DNA of 64,000 bases from Hyphomicrobiales bacterium (lineage in GTDB: Bacteria; Pseudomonadota; Alphaproteobacteria; Rhizobiales; Rhizobiaceae): assembly GCA_900466005.1 (NCBI GenBank), contig UEGQ01000021.1:79884-143883 (forward strand), given 5' to 3'. This document shows positions 47,589 through 56,501 of the stretch, one piece after another. Made by a program: the position numbers and the translations under genes. Every line of letters starts with the position of its first letter. Position 1 is the stretch's first letter. The notes beneath the pieces are model-generated. The model saw only the letters and a program-made list of their open reading frames with translations, was not told the origin of the DNA and ran no database searches.

Positions 47589-48728
47589 ATGTTCGACACG
47601 GCATGCACCCTGACCCTCACGCAGTTCGCGCGCAGCCTGAGCTTTCCCGAGAGGCTGCAGCACCGCCCCTTCCGAAACGCCGCACTCGAAGCCTTGAGAG
47701 CGCGCAACACCGGCCTCGACGCGCTCTTCTACGACGTGAAAGCGCTCTCCGCCGAAGAGGTCTTCTATATCAGCGACGCCATCACCGCCGAGGGGCTGAT
47801 CATGATCGTGCCGCCGACCGGCGCGGGCATGCTGACACTCTGCGACAGCGTCGACGAATATCTGCTGCGCGGCGGCAAGGACGTCCACGTACTGGCGATC
47901 GCCGGCGTCGGTGGTTCCGCGATCGGCGCGGCGGCATTTGCCCGCAATGTCGCGGATGCCGTCGGCGCTCCCGTCGCGGCGATCGTCTCCGGCTACGGCC
48001 TCGGCGACGTGCTCGTGGAGGCGATGGGCGGAACCTTCTTCTTCGGCTGGCTCGGGCACGTCCGCAAACAGATGGAAGCGCTGGACGATGCGGTCGGCAG
48101 GCCGCAGCTCGGCGCCTATGCGCAGCGCCACCTGAACCCCGGGCGCGAGCGCCGCTCCTGCCTCGATGCCGACACGGCGGCCGAACTGCTCGGCGATCCG
48201 CGCCTGTCGTTCCACATGCTGGCAGCCCATTCGAGCGGCAACCGTGTGCTCTCGGAAGCGCTTTATGGACTGAGGCGCACCAGTCCGCAGCGCGTCCGCA
48301 CGCTCGCCGAAGGCCTGCGCATCATCACCTTCGGCGGACGTATCACCATGCCGCCGGAATTCACCGACGTCGTGGACGTGGTCGGCGAACTCGACTGGTA
48401 CGGCGAGGTCAATTCGCGGCCGCAGATCGGCACCGACATCCGCGTGCCGCTCGCCGGACATTCGACGAACACCGACCTGCCCGGCTCGCTGCAGGTCACG
48501 AGTGTATTGAAGGAGATCATCGGGCACAGCCTGCCGGCCGTCGTGGAGACTGCCACGCCGGCTCGGGAGGAGGTGAAGGCTCTGGCGGACGTCGCCCCCG
48601 TCGCGGAGGCCGCCGACACAGCGACGGACGCGGTCGTCCCGATTGTGCCTGAAAACGCCCCTGCCGCACCCGGCGCACACAAACCCGCGGCACGGCGGAG
48701 AGCTCCGAAGAAAAACCCCATCCACTGA
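47589..48728 (+). CDS. Unrecognised conserved protein with alpha/beta-hydrolase-like motif
   Basis: 379 residues, family not identified. A Gly-rich AGVGGSAIGAAAFA and a lipase-like IVSGYGLGDVLVEAMGG precede MLAAHSSGNRVLSEALYGL, where HSSGN resembles a G-x-S-x-G nucleophile elbow; a catalytic triad is plausible but unproven. The C-terminal 60 residues are a low-complexity Ala/Pro/Glu linker ending in a basic KPAARRRAPKKN. No signal peptide. It follows soxR on the same strand, so SoxR-linked expression is possible but not shown. Confidence 0.75.
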   Translation: MFDTACTLTLTQFARSLSFPERLQHRPFRNAALEALRARNTGLDALFYDVKALSAEEVFYISDAITAEGLIMIVPPTGAGMLTLCDSVDEYLLRGGKDVHVLAIAGVGGSAIGAAAFARNVADAVGAPVAAIVSGYGLGDVLVEAMGGTFFFGWLGHVRKQMEALDDAVGRPQLGAYAQRHLNPGRERRSCLDADTAAELLGDPRLSFHMLAAHSSGNRVLSEALYGLRRTSPQRVRTLAEGLRIITFGGRITMPPEFTDVVDVVGELDWYGEVNSRPQIGTDIRVPLAGHSTNTDLPGSLQVTSVLKEIIGHSLPAVVETATPAREEVKALADVAPVAEAADTATDAVVPIVPENAPAAPGAHKPAARRRAPKKNPIH

Positions 48729-48764
48729 CGGGGCGCCCTACGCCTGGCGGTCGAGAAGAATCCG

Positions 48765-49721
48765 TCAGCGGAACAGGTCGGACAGTGCCCGCATGTCGCC
48801 GTTTGCGATGTTGAGGCCGGTCGCCTGTAGCTGGTCGCGGACCTGCAGCGCCGCAAGCAAGGCCTCGTTGCCGGTCATACCGGTTTCGATGCGTTCACCG
48901 ACGGCGCTTTCGGTCATCTCCGGAATGCTGTCGAGGAAGCCGTCGTCGCCGGCGATGCCCTTGCGCATGGCGCCGAGCGAGGCACCGGCCTCGTAGAGAC
49001 CGGTCAGCATGCTGTCGACGGCGGCGATCATCCCGTCCAGCTCCGTCGAACTGGTACTTTCGGCGAGAGCGACCTCGCGCGCCGGCGAGGACGGCGGAAC
49101 GGCGGCATTGGTATCGAGGAGGAAGTAGGCGTAGCCCCCGCCGCTGCGAGTAAGCCCGGCATGGGCGCGCGTGAGAACGCCATCGGCCGCGTTTTCGCTG
49201 CTGGTGACCACGGATCGCCCGGTGTCGAAATCCGCGACGTTGACGGAAAGCTCGCCCGGCCCCGAGCGCGACACGGAGGCGATGACGGACTGCACCTTCG
49301 GCCGCTGTCCCGCGTCGAGATGGAGCCAGTTCTGTCCATCATAGGTGCTGGAAGCGGCGACCGCCGCCAATTGCTCCTTCAGCGCGCCGATCTCCGTATT
49401 GAGCGCCTTGCGGTCGGCGCCCGGCGAACGGGCCTCAACGAGCCGCTCGCGGATGTCCATGACGATGCCGGTGGTCGTCTCGATGCCGAGGGCGGCGATA
49501 TCGGTCAGCGCCGCGGCGCGGCCCGTCGCGTCTCCGGCGCTCGACAGGGGAAGGCTTCCCGTCCGGAGGCTCGTGGTGATCGACCAGTAAGCGTCGTTTT
49601 CCGCGGGTGCGTCGACCTTCCGCGGGGTGACGGCTGGAGCCGGCACGACGGCGGACGGCGTGACACGCTCGCCGGCCCGCGAGAACGTTGCGGCAGAGGA
49701 CAGGGACTGCAGGAGACTCAT
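48765..49721 (-). CDS. Flagellin-like protein
   Basis: 318 residues. N-terminal and C-terminal flagellin-type coiled-coil regions are recognisable: NDAYWSITTSLRTGSLPLSS...LTDIAALGIETTTGIVMDIRERLVEARS...TEIGALKEQLAAVAASSTYDGQNWL and the end ALLAALQVRDQLQATGLNIANGDMRALSDLF, similar to the rhizobial 'QQLGIQALSIANSSSQSILSLF' ending. The first 35 residues are divergent and Pro-rich. No flagellar genes surround it, so filament incorporation is uncertain. First gene leftward from a 143-bp gap. Confidence 0.8.
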   Translation of the reverse strand: MSLLQSLSSAATFSRAGERVTPSAVVPAPAVTPRKVDAPAENDAYWSITTSLRTGSLPLSSAGDATGRAAALTDIAALGIETTTGIVMDIRERLVEARSPGADRKALNTEIGALKEQLAAVAASSTYDGQNWLHLDAGQRPKVQSVIASVSRSGPGELSVNVADFDTGRSVVTSSENAADGVLTRAHAGLTRSGGGYAYFLLDTNAAVPPSSPAREVALAESTSSTELDGMIAAVDSMLTGLYEAGASLGAMRKGIAGDDGFLDSIPEMTESAVGERIETGMTGNEALLAALQVRDQLQATGLNIANGDMRALSDLFR

Positions 49722-49864
49722 TCTCTCTTGGTACTTTCCGATATCATTGCGGACAGATGGCCGGAGAGTGCCAAACCGGCATTTCGAAAGCTTTCAGCGC
49801 ACGGATAAAATTTTACCGATCCCCGCCGCCGAGAGGGAGAAACACCGGATAGGACCAGAAAAGG

Positions 49865-50125
49865 TCAGTCCGCGGATGGAAGGCGCCGCATGGTGAACTC
49901 GATCCGGTCGCCATCGAGCTGCCGCCAGCTTTCGACCTCGGTCCAGTAGGCGGCCTTGGGAAAGGCGTCGAACCACTCCTTGGCCTTGGCCCTCGCCTCC
50001 TCGCGCGACAGACAGAAGGTCTCGCGAACAAAATGCCCGGTCTCGGAACGGGACTTCGCCCTCCGATGTTTGGCAATTTCCTTCCTGAGACCGTCGAGCG
50101 GCGGCAAGCCGGGTATCTTCGTCAT
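49865..50125 (-). CDS. Small conserved hypothetical protein
   Basis: 86 residues, MTKIPGLPPLDGLRKEIAKHRRAKSRSETGHFVRETFCLSREEARAKAKEWFDAFPKAAYWTEVESWRQL. Not recognised. The basic N-terminal half and the REEARAKAKEWF helix suggest a small nucleic-acid- or protein-binding protein, but nothing more can be supported. Codon use agrees with neighbours. Divergent from hemF; start at 50125 avoids an upstream Cys-bearing extension. Confidence 0.65.
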   Translation of the reverse strand: MTKIPGLPPLDGLRKEIAKHRRAKSRSETGHFVRETFCLSREEARAKAKEWFDAFPKAAYWTEVESWRQLDGDRIEFTMRRLPSAD

Positions 50126-50290
50126 GAAACACCTCGCCTGCCTTGAAATGTAGTCGCGCAACCGCCCGTTTGCGAGTCGAAATTCGGGGGACGGCGGGGG
50201 AGCCTCTCTGGTTCGCCGCGGAGCGACCTGCTAAGCCAAGGGGCGATGCGGCCGACTCGTTCAGGACGGCCGGAGACGAGGATTTGCCGA

Positions 50291-51205
50291 ATGGAAAGAC
50301 CCGACCTGCCACGGGAGTTGCCCGAGAACATCGAAGAGAAGAAGAACGAGGCACGCGCCTGGTTCGAGACGCTGAGGGACACCATCTGCGCCTCCTTCGA
50401 AACGCTCGAACAGGAGCTGGCGGGACCGCTTTCCAATCAGCCGCCCGGACGGTTCGTCGCCAAGGACTGGCTGCGCGAAGGCGGCGCCGGTGGCGGCGGC
50501 CGGATGTCGATGATGGAAGGCCGCGTCTTCGAGAAGGTCGGCGTCCACACCTCCACCGTCTACGGCGAGTTCTCGCCGGAATTCCGCAAGCAGATGCCCG
50601 GTGCCGAGGAAGACCCGCGGTTCTGGGCCTCCGGCATTTCCCTGATCGCCCATCCGGTCAATCCGAACGTTCCCGCCGTTCACATGAACACCCGCATGGT
50701 GGTCACGACCAGCCAGTGGTTCGGCGGCGGCGCCGACCTCACGCCCGTGCTCGACCGCCGCCGCACCCAGGAAGACCCCGACAGCCGCCTCTTCCACCGG
50801 GCGATGGAAATCACCTGCGGCAAGCACGCGGCCGTCGCGGACTACCCGCGCTTCAAGGCCTGGTGTGACGAATACTTCTTCCTCAAGCATCGCAACGAGC
50901 CGCGCGGCATCGGCGGCATCTTCTTCGATTGGCTGCATTCCGGGGCGGAACAGGGCGGCTGGGCCGCCGATTTCGCCTTCGTGCAGGATGTCGGCCGTGC
51001 CTTCAACCTCGTCTATCCGCGCATTGTCCGCTCGAACTTCAACAACGACTGGACGGAGGCCGATCGCGATGAACAGCTCGTACGGCGTGGACGCTACGTC
51101 GAGTTCAACCTGCTCTATGACCGCGGCACGATCTTCGGGCTCAAGACCGGCGGAAATGTCGAGTCGATCCTGTCTTCGCTACCCCCGGTCGTACGCTGGC
51201 CGTGA
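50291..51205 (+). CDS. hemF: Oxygen-dependent coproporphyrinogen III oxidase
   Basis: 304 residues. Oxidatively decarboxylates coproporphyrinogen III in haem synthesis. [38 protein letters not shown], the signature [39 protein letters not shown], and [10 protein letters not shown], plus the Asn-rich [39 protein letters not shown]. Complete. Downstream 103 bp contain direct repeats near the next small gene. Confidence 0.97.
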   Translation: MERPDLPRELPENIEEKKNEARAWFETLRDTICASFETLEQELAGPLSNQPPGRFVAKDWLREGGAGGGGRMSMMEGRVFEKVGVHTSTVYGEFSPEFRKQMPGAEEDPRFWASGISLIAHPVNPNVPAVHMNTRMVVTTSQWFGGGADLTPVLDRRRTQEDPDSRLFHRAMEITCGKHAAVADYPRFKAWCDEYFFLKHRNEPRGIGGIFFDWLHSGAEQGGWAADFAFVQDVGRAFNLVYPRIVRSNFNNDWTEADRDEQLVRRGRYVEFNLLYDRGTIFGLKTGGNVESILSSLPPVVRWP

Positions 51206-51233
51206 AGCCTGACCGCGTCGATTGAATCACAAA

Positions 51234-51268
51234 CCCTAACGAATTTTATATTTTAGTGATCCCTAACG
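51234..51268 (+). promoter_or_regulatory. CCCTAACG direct repeat upstream of small gene
   Basis: CCCTAACG at 51234-51241 and 51261-51268, 27 bp apart, flank an A/T-rich block (AATTTTATATTTTAGTGAT). It sits 41 bp before the hypothetical gene at 51309, a suitable place for a regulator or promoter. Meaning unknown. Confidence 0.4.
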
Positions 51269-51308
51269 TCGTGCTATTCTCCCTGCGGTTTGCAGGAGGA
51301 GAAATGCA

Positions 51309-51581
51309 ATGGCCCGTTCGACTAGCGCTCCCACTCCCAAGAACAGCGAAAACGCTGCCGAAACCGAGCGCATCATCGACCGTCTCGCGGAAGAACTCAG
51401 GGCGTCGGGCGGCGTCGACCTTCCCCACTCCTATTTCGTTGAGGAAGTCAGACTTCGTCTCGCCGGCCGCGATCTCAGCGCTCTGGACACTGATCAAGCA
51501 GTGAAGACCCTGATCCGCGGCTGGAAGCCGAAGGCAGCCCCTTCGGTGTTCAACGCCTGGGCTATGCCGGAGCAGGTATAG
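51309..51581 (+). CDS. Small conserved hypothetical protein
   Basis: 90 residues, MARSTSAPTPKNSENAAETERIIDRLAEELRASGGVDLPHSYFVEEVRLRLAGRDLSALDTDQAVKTLIRGWKPK. Not recognised. Mostly helical, acidic/basic mixed, no signal peptide or membrane segment. GGAGGAG lies 10 bp upstream of the ATG at 51309, supporting real translation. The A/T-rich upstream region carries a direct repeat. Confidence 0.65.
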   Translation: MARSTSAPTPKNSENAAETERIIDRLAEELRASGGVDLPHSYFVEEVRLRLAGRDLSALDTDQAVKTLIRGWKPKAAPSVFNAWAMPEQV

Positions 51582-51688
51582 CTTCCGGTTTCCATTGCCT
51601 CGCGCCCGGTCGCGCGTGCGAGAGGGAACCTATGCGCCTTCCCGCCGATTTGAGAAAGGGTCGAAACCCACACGAAGAGGAGAAAGCC

Positions 51689-51877
51689 ATGAAGCTGTTT
51701 GAATGCGGTTCGCTCGTGCCGGGCTGCCCGTGGCATACGCGGGCGGACGAGGAGGCGGAAGTCGTGCGCCGCGCGGTCGAACATATGCGGACCACGCATG
51801 GCGAAACCATCATCCGCGAGAACATGATCGAGAATATCAAGGCCCGCATCGTCACCACGGAGAAGGTGACGGCCTGA
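51689..51877 (+). CDS. DUF1059 domain small protein
   Basis: 62 residues. LFECGSLVPGCPWHTRADEEAEVVRRAVEHMRTTHGETIIRENMIENIKARI matches DUF1059, small single-domain proteins with a conserved FxCGxxVPGC...H motif that may bind metal through Cys5, Cys11 and His residues. GAGGAGA precedes the ATG. Too short to be a shadow and has the family motif, so real. Converges with cca. Confidence 0.85.
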   Translation: MKLFECGSLVPGCPWHTRADEEAEVVRRAVEHMRTTHGETIIRENMIENIKARIVTTEKVTA

Positions 51878-51883
51878 GCCCGC

Positions 51884-53140
51884 TCAGGGAATGCGCATGT
51901 CTTCGAGCCGGGCGAGCAGCCTCGCCCGGTCCATTATGAAATTGCCCGCGACCCACTCCGATTCCAGAGCCTTCAGCGCCTTTCCCACGGCGGGCCCCGG
52001 CGGAATGCCGGCGGCGAGCAGATCAGCGCCGCTGATAGGGATGGTCGGCTTCTCGAAGGCTTCGGCCCGCTTCAGCAGCGCCGAGAGCCGCGCCACCCGC
52101 GCCATCACCGCCGGGTCGTCCTCGCCCTTCGCCCGAGCCGTCGCAAGCTCGAGCTTGAGGACTGTCGTCAGCCCCTCCTTGCCGTGGTGATAGAGGTCGC
52201 GATCGAAGGCGGTGTCCTTGACCGCGATGTCCGGCTTCGGCGCCTGCGCGAAATGATCGAGGAAGCGCGCCTCCGCCTTCGACATCCGCAGCCGCTCGGC
52301 CATGGCGGCAAGGCGCGCGGCATCCTTCGGCACGATCGCCGCAAGCCTCAGCATCGGATCGGGATGCCAGCCGAGCGCCTGTTCGGCGGCGACCAGCCCG
52401 TGGATCGCGTCGATCCCCCATTTCTCCGTCTCCGGCAGGATTTCGGTGAGCACGCCGGACTGGCGCATCCACAGAAGCGCGCGGCTCGGACTACGCGCCT
52501 TGAGCAGCTTCTTGAGCTCCGACCAGATCCTTTCCGCCGAAAGCGTTGCGAGCTTGCCGCGCGCGCGCATGCAGGCCTTGAGCCCTTCGGCGTCGGGACG
52601 CCCGGCGCCGTAATGGGCAAAGAAGCGGAAGAAGCGCAGGATACGCAGATAGTCCTCGGCGATGCGTTTGTCGGCGTCGCCGATGAAGCGCACCGTCCGC
52701 GTCTCGACGTCCGGCAGGCCGTTGACGAGATCGATCACCTCGCCCGCCTGGTCGACGTAGAGCGCGTTGATCGTCAGGTCCCGCCGTTCGGCATCCGCCT
52801 GCCAGTCCGCACCGAACTTCACCGTCGCGCGCCGCCCGTCGGTCTCCACATCGTGGCGAAGCGTCGTCACCTCGAACGGTTTGCCGTCGACGACCAGCGT
52901 CACCGTGCCGTGATCGATGCCGGTCGGCACCGCCTTGATGCCGGCGGCCTTCGCCCGCGCGGTCACCTGTTCCGGCTCCAGCGTCGTCGCAATGTCGATG
53001 TCGGCGACAGGGAGCCCCATCAGGCTGTTGCGAACGGCGCCGCCTGCAACCCGCCCCTCGCCGCCTTCGGCGTTCAGGAGGTCCATGACACGGATGAGCG
53101 CCGGGTCGCGAAACCAGGGCTCCTGCGACAGGTTGGTCAT
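51884..53140 (-). CDS. CCA-adding tRNA nucleotidyltransferase/poly(A) polymerase family
   Basis: 418 residues. NTase domain with GGAVRNSLMGLPVADIDIATTL (GG and DxD motifs, about 33-54) and RRDLTINALYVD, then the tRNA-body domain. Adds or repairs 3'-CCA on tRNAs. Length and the APKPDIAVKD/FDRDLYHHGKEGL C-terminus suggest the short class II form. Alternatively poly(A) polymerase. Overlaps the next gene by 4 bp; third in the DUF1285-Nudix-cca operon. Confidence 0.92.
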   Translation of the reverse strand: MTNLSQEPWFRDPALIRVMDLLNAEGGEGRVAGGAVRNSLMGLPVADIDIATTLEPEQVTARAKAAGIKAVPTGIDHGTVTLVVDGKPFEVTTLRHDVETDGRRATVKFGADWQADAERRDLTINALYVDQAGEVIDLVNGLPDVETRTVRFIGDADKRIAEDYLRILRFFRFFAHYGAGRPDAEGLKACMRARGKLATLSAERIWSELKKLLKARSPSRALLWMRQSGVLTEILPETEKWGIDAIHGLVAAEQALGWHPDPMLRLAAIVPKDAARLAAMAERLRMSKAEARFLDHFAQAPKPDIAVKDTAFDRDLYHHGKEGLTTVLKLELATARAKGEDDPAVMARVARLSALLKRAEAFEKPTIPISGADLLAAGIPPGPAVGKALKALESEWVAGNFIMDRARLLARLEDMRIP

Positions 53141-53784
53141 GCATAGAGCCTTTCATAGAGCGTGCGGATGATACCGGCGGTGATGCCCCAGATATAGCGC
53201 TCGCCATAGGGCATCACGTAGTAGTGGCGGACGATACCGCGCCAGTCCCGGCTGTCGCGCTGGTGGTTTTCCGGGGTCATCAGGAAGGAAAGCGGCACTT
53301 CGAAGACGCTTTCCACCTCGTGCGGATTGGGCGTGATGGTGAAACCACGGCGGACGACCGACAGCACCGGGAAGATGCGGAAGCCGGTCGCCGAGAGATA
53401 TTGCGGCAGCCGACCCACCGTTTCGACATAGGCGGGGTCGAGGCCGATCTCCTCCTGCGCTTCGCGCAGCGCCGCCTCCTCGGGCGAGACGTCGGTCTCG
53501 TCGATGCCACCACCGGGAAAGGCGATCTGGCCGGAATGCTTGCGCAGCCGCGTGGTCCGCTGGGTGAGGATCACCTTGGCCCCATCGTCGCCGTCGTCGA
53601 CCACCGGGACGAGCACGGCGGCATCCTTGAACTGAAGCCCTTCGATCTCCTGCAGCGTCTCCGGATTGAGCAGGTGGTCACCGTGCTCGCGCCAGGCATG
53701 TTCGAGCGGTGCGCCGATCTGGTTGAGCGCCCTGTGCCGGAAGTCGGCGGCGGAAAAGCGGGGGGTGAGCGTCGAAAGCGTCAT
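53137..53784 (-). CDS. Nudix CoA pyrophosphatase-like hydrolase (NudL type)
   Basis: 215 residues. Nudix box (G-x5-E-x7-REAQEE-x-G-L pattern) spans GGGIDETDV...AALREAQEEIGLDP, and the CoA-pyrophosphatase-type N-terminal extension VLVPVVDDGDDGAKVILTQRTTRLRKHSGQIAFPGG is present. Cleaves CoA or related dinucleotides. Overlaps the cca gene by 4 bp and the DUF1285 gene by 4 bp. Confidence 0.9.
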   Translation of the reverse strand: MTLSTLTPRFSAADFRHRALNQIGAPLEHAWREHGDHLLNPETLQEIEGLQFKDAAVLVPVVDDGDDGAKVILTQRTTRLRKHSGQIAFPGGGIDETDVSPEEAALREAQEEIGLDPAYVETVGRLPQYLSATGFRIFPVLSVVRRGFTITPNPHEVESVFEVPLSFLMTPENHQRDSRDWRGIVRHYYVMPYGERYIWGITAGIIRTLYERLYA

Positions 53785-54398
53785 CGCGATAACGTGTCCA
53801 GTTCGTCCGCCCGCATGACCGGGAAGACCTTGCCGGCGGAGCGAACCGCAAACATCTCCACGCCATCGACCTCGATCACCTCGCCGCGCTCGGCGAGATC
53901 GTACATGACGGCACGCGACACCAGCGCCTCCAGCCGGCCGCGGACATTGAGATAGGGCTTCAACTCGTGGTTCTCGCCGTGAACGACGAAACGCAACGGG
54001 TGATCCGGTCCCGCCTCGACGACATCGCCGACATTGGTGCGGAAGGTGAGCACCGGTTCGCCGTTGCGTTCGCCGGGCACCATCTCGACGGCCAGAAACG
54101 GCGCATCCTCGACCCGGATTCCGACCTTTTCGACCGGCGTTACCAGATAGGTCTTGCCGTCCTCGTCCTTCCTGAGAACGCTCGAGAAGAGGCGCACCAG
54201 CGCTTGCCGTCCGATCGGCGTTCCCATGTAGAACCAGGTTCCGTCGGCACGGATCTCCATGTCGATGTCGCCGCAGAACGGCGGGTTCCAGCGCTCGACG
54301 GGCGGCAGCCCCCTGCCTGCGGTCTGGTCGGCGGCGCGCGCGACCAGCGCCGCCAGTCCGGCCGCATCCGCCGTCGCCTTGAGGGTTTCGCCTGCCAT
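53781..54398 (-). CDS. DUF1285 domain protein
   Basis: 205 residues. DUF1285: NPPFCGDIDMEIRADGTWFYMGTPIGRQALVRLFSSVLRKDEDGKTYLVTPVEKVGIRVEDAPFLAVEM is the standard sequence. Cytosolic, unknown role; members show a split barrel-like fold in structures. First gene of the Nudix-cca operon reading left, divergent from the MoxR operon. Confidence 0.9.
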   Translation of the reverse strand: MAGETLKATADAAGLAALVARAADQTAGRGLPPVERWNPPFCGDIDMEIRADGTWFYMGTPIGRQALVRLFSSVLRKDEDGKTYLVTPVEKVGIRVEDAPFLAVEMVPGERNGEPVLTFRTNVGDVVEAGPDHPLRFVVHGENHELKPYLNVRGRLEALVSRAVMYDLAERGEVIEVDGVEMFAVRSAGKVFPVMRADELDTLSR

Positions 54399-54556
54399 CT
54401 TTGCGTCCCGGTTTGTCGATAATCGCTGTCTGTCACGAGATAGTCATTCCGCACACGCTTGTCAGCCGCCGATTGGGGAATAACTTCTTTTAGATGCGAC
54501 GGAAGAACGGCGGCATGGTACGAATGTCCTGACGCCGGAACCAGAGGGAGAAGATC

Positions 54557-55570
54557 ATGGGCATGATGAAAACGGCCGAACCCGTGCTCGACGAGAAGGC
54601 CATCATCGCCGCGGCCGAGAAGGCGCTGTCCGACATCGCCGAGGTGCGCCGGGAAGTCTCCAAGGTGATCTTCGGCCAGGAGCGCGTGGTCGAAAACACG
54701 CTGCTCGCCATCCTCTCCGGCGGCCATGCCCTGCTCGTCGGGGTGCCGGGCCTTGCCAAGACCAAGCTCGTCTCGACGCTCGGCAGCGTGCTGGGGCTCG
54801 AGGCGAACCGCATCCAGTTCACCCCGGATCTCATGCCTTCCGACATTCTCGGCACCGAGGTCATGGACCAGGACGAGACCGGGCGGCGATCCTTCCGTTT
54901 CATCAAGGGGCCGGTTTTCGCGCAACTTCTGATGGCCGACGAGATCAACCGGGCAAGCCCCCGCACCCAGTCGGCACTTTTGCAGTCCATGCAGGAATAC
55001 CACGTCACCATCGCCGGGCAGCATTACGACCTGCCCTCGCCCTTCCACGTGCTCGCGACCCAGAACCCGCTGGAGCAGGAAGGCACCTATCCATTGCCGG
55101 AGGCGCAGCTCGACCGCTTCCTGCTGCAGGTCGATGTCGGCTATCCGGAGCTTTCGGCGGAACGGCAGATCCTGCTGGAAACGACCGGCGTGACCGAGGC
55201 GAAGCCGTCGAGCGTCATCGATGCGGCGCGGCTCCTCGACATCCAGAAGCTGATCCGTCAGATGCCCGTCTCCGAAACCGTGGTGGATGCGATCCTGGCG
55301 CTCGTCCGCTCCGCCCGTCCGGGGCACGGGAACGCCGGCACGGACAAGAACGTCGCCTGGGGCCCGGGTCCGCGCGCCGGTCAGGCGCTGATGCTCTGCG
55401 CCCGCGCCCGCGCCCTCTACGAGGGACGGCTCGCGCCCTCGCTCGACGACGTCATGGCGCTCGCCGAGCCCGTTCTCGAACACCGCATGGCGCTGACGTT
55501 TGCCGCCCGCGCGGAAGGCATGACGGTGCGCGACGTGATCCTCGACCTCGTCAAGCAGGCGCGAGGCTAG
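54557..55570 (+). CDS. MoxR family AAA+ ATPase
   Basis: 337 residues. Walker A VGVPGLAKTKL (about 57-67), Walker B LLMADEINRASPRTQSALLQSMQE, sensor-1 ATQNPLEQEGTYPLPEAQLDRFLLQ. MoxR ATPases act as chaperones for VWA-domain partners and are encoded with DUF58 genes, as here. GAGGGAGAAG precedes the ATG. First gene of a four-gene operon with envelope-associated genes; this resembles the Bat (Bacteroides aerotolerance) clusters. Confidence 0.95.
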   Translation: MGMMKTAEPVLDEKAIIAAAEKALSDIAEVRREVSKVIFGQERVVENTLLAILSGGHALLVGVPGLAKTKLVSTLGSVLGLEANRIQFTPDLMPSDILGTEVMDQDETGRRSFRFIKGPVFAQLLMADEINRASPRTQSALLQSMQEYHVTIAGQHYDLPSPFHVLATQNPLEQEGTYPLPEAQLDRFLLQVDVGYPELSAERQILLETTGVTEAKPSSVIDAARLLDIQKLIRQMPVSETVVDAILALVRSARPGHGNAGTDKNVAWGPGPRAGQALMLCARARALYEGRLAPSLDDVMALAEPVLEHRMALTFAARAEGMTVRDVILDLVKQARG

Positions 55571-55583
55571 AAAGGCGGTCAGC

Positions 55584-56501
55584 GTGGCAGCAGTCGGCCA
55601 GATCGTCGAACAGACCTCCGGAAGCGATGCGCTGACGCGCGCGCGCCAGCGCGCCGCGCTCGTTCCCGACTGCATGGTCGAGGCGCGCCGGATCGCCAAC
55701 ACGGTGATCGCCGGCTGGCACGGACGCCGCAAGCGCGGCATCGGCGAGAATTTTTGGCAGTTCCGCCCCTATGCCGAAGGCGAAAGCCTCTCGCGCATCG
55801 ACTGGCGGCGCTCGGCCCGCGACGATCACACCTATGTCCGAGACCGCGAATGGGAGGCCGCCCACACCGTCTGGCTCTGGGCGGACATGTCGCCGTCGAT
55901 GATGTACCGCTCCTCCTTCGCGCCGGTCTCGAAGGAAGGCCGCGCACTCGTCATCATGCTGGCGCTCGCCGAAATTCTCGCCCGCTCGGGTGAGCGCATC
56001 GGGTGCCCGGGCGTCATGGACCCCGTTTCCTCGCGCAATGCCGCCGAACGGCTCGCCGCCGCGATCATGCATGCGCCGCCGACAGCCGGCCTGCCCGAGA
56101 CGGCGATGATCCGCGGCATCAGCGACATCGTGCTGATCGGCGATTTCCTCGACGATGCCGACCGGATCATGGAACGGATCGCGCCGCTTGCCCGGCGCGG
56201 ACTGCGCGGCCACGTCGTCGAGGTGGCAGACCCGGCGGAGGAGTCCTTCCCCTATAGCGGGCGCACGATCTTCACCGACCCGGAAACCGGGGAGAAACTG
56301 GTCTCCGGCCGTGCCGAGCGGCTGCAGGAAGATTATCGCCGCGCCTATTTCGCGCGCCGAGAGAGCCTCGGCGAAGCGCTGCGGCGGCTCGGCTGGAGCT
56401 TTGTCGCCCACCGGACCGACCAGCCCGCCTCGCAGGCTCTCGTCGCCGTCCATATGTATCTCTCCGGCAATCCGCCGCAGCCTGCGGGAGGCGTGCGATG
56501 A
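55584..56501 (+). CDS. DUF58 domain protein
   Basis: 305 residues. DUF58 signature in the middle: RKRGIGENFWQFRPYAEGESLSRIDWRRSARDDHTYVRDREWEAAHTVWLWADMSPSM, with a VWA-like MIDAS-type region following (ADMSPSMMYRSS). GTG start at 55584. Partner of MoxR. The next gene overlaps its stop by 4 bp (ATGA). Confidence 0.92.
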   Translation: MAAVGQIVEQTSGSDALTRARQRAALVPDCMVEARRIANTVIAGWHGRRKRGIGENFWQFRPYAEGESLSRIDWRRSARDDHTYVRDREWEAAHTVWLWADMSPSMMYRSSFAPVSKEGRALVIMLALAEILARSGERIGCPGVMDPVSSRNAAERLAAAIMHAPPTAGLPETAMIRGISDIVLIGDFLDDADRIMERIAPLARRGLRGHVVEVADPAEESFPYSGRTIFTDPETGEKLVSGRAERLQEDYRRAYFARRESLGEALRRLGWSFVAHRTDQPASQALVAVHMYLSGNPPQPAGGVR

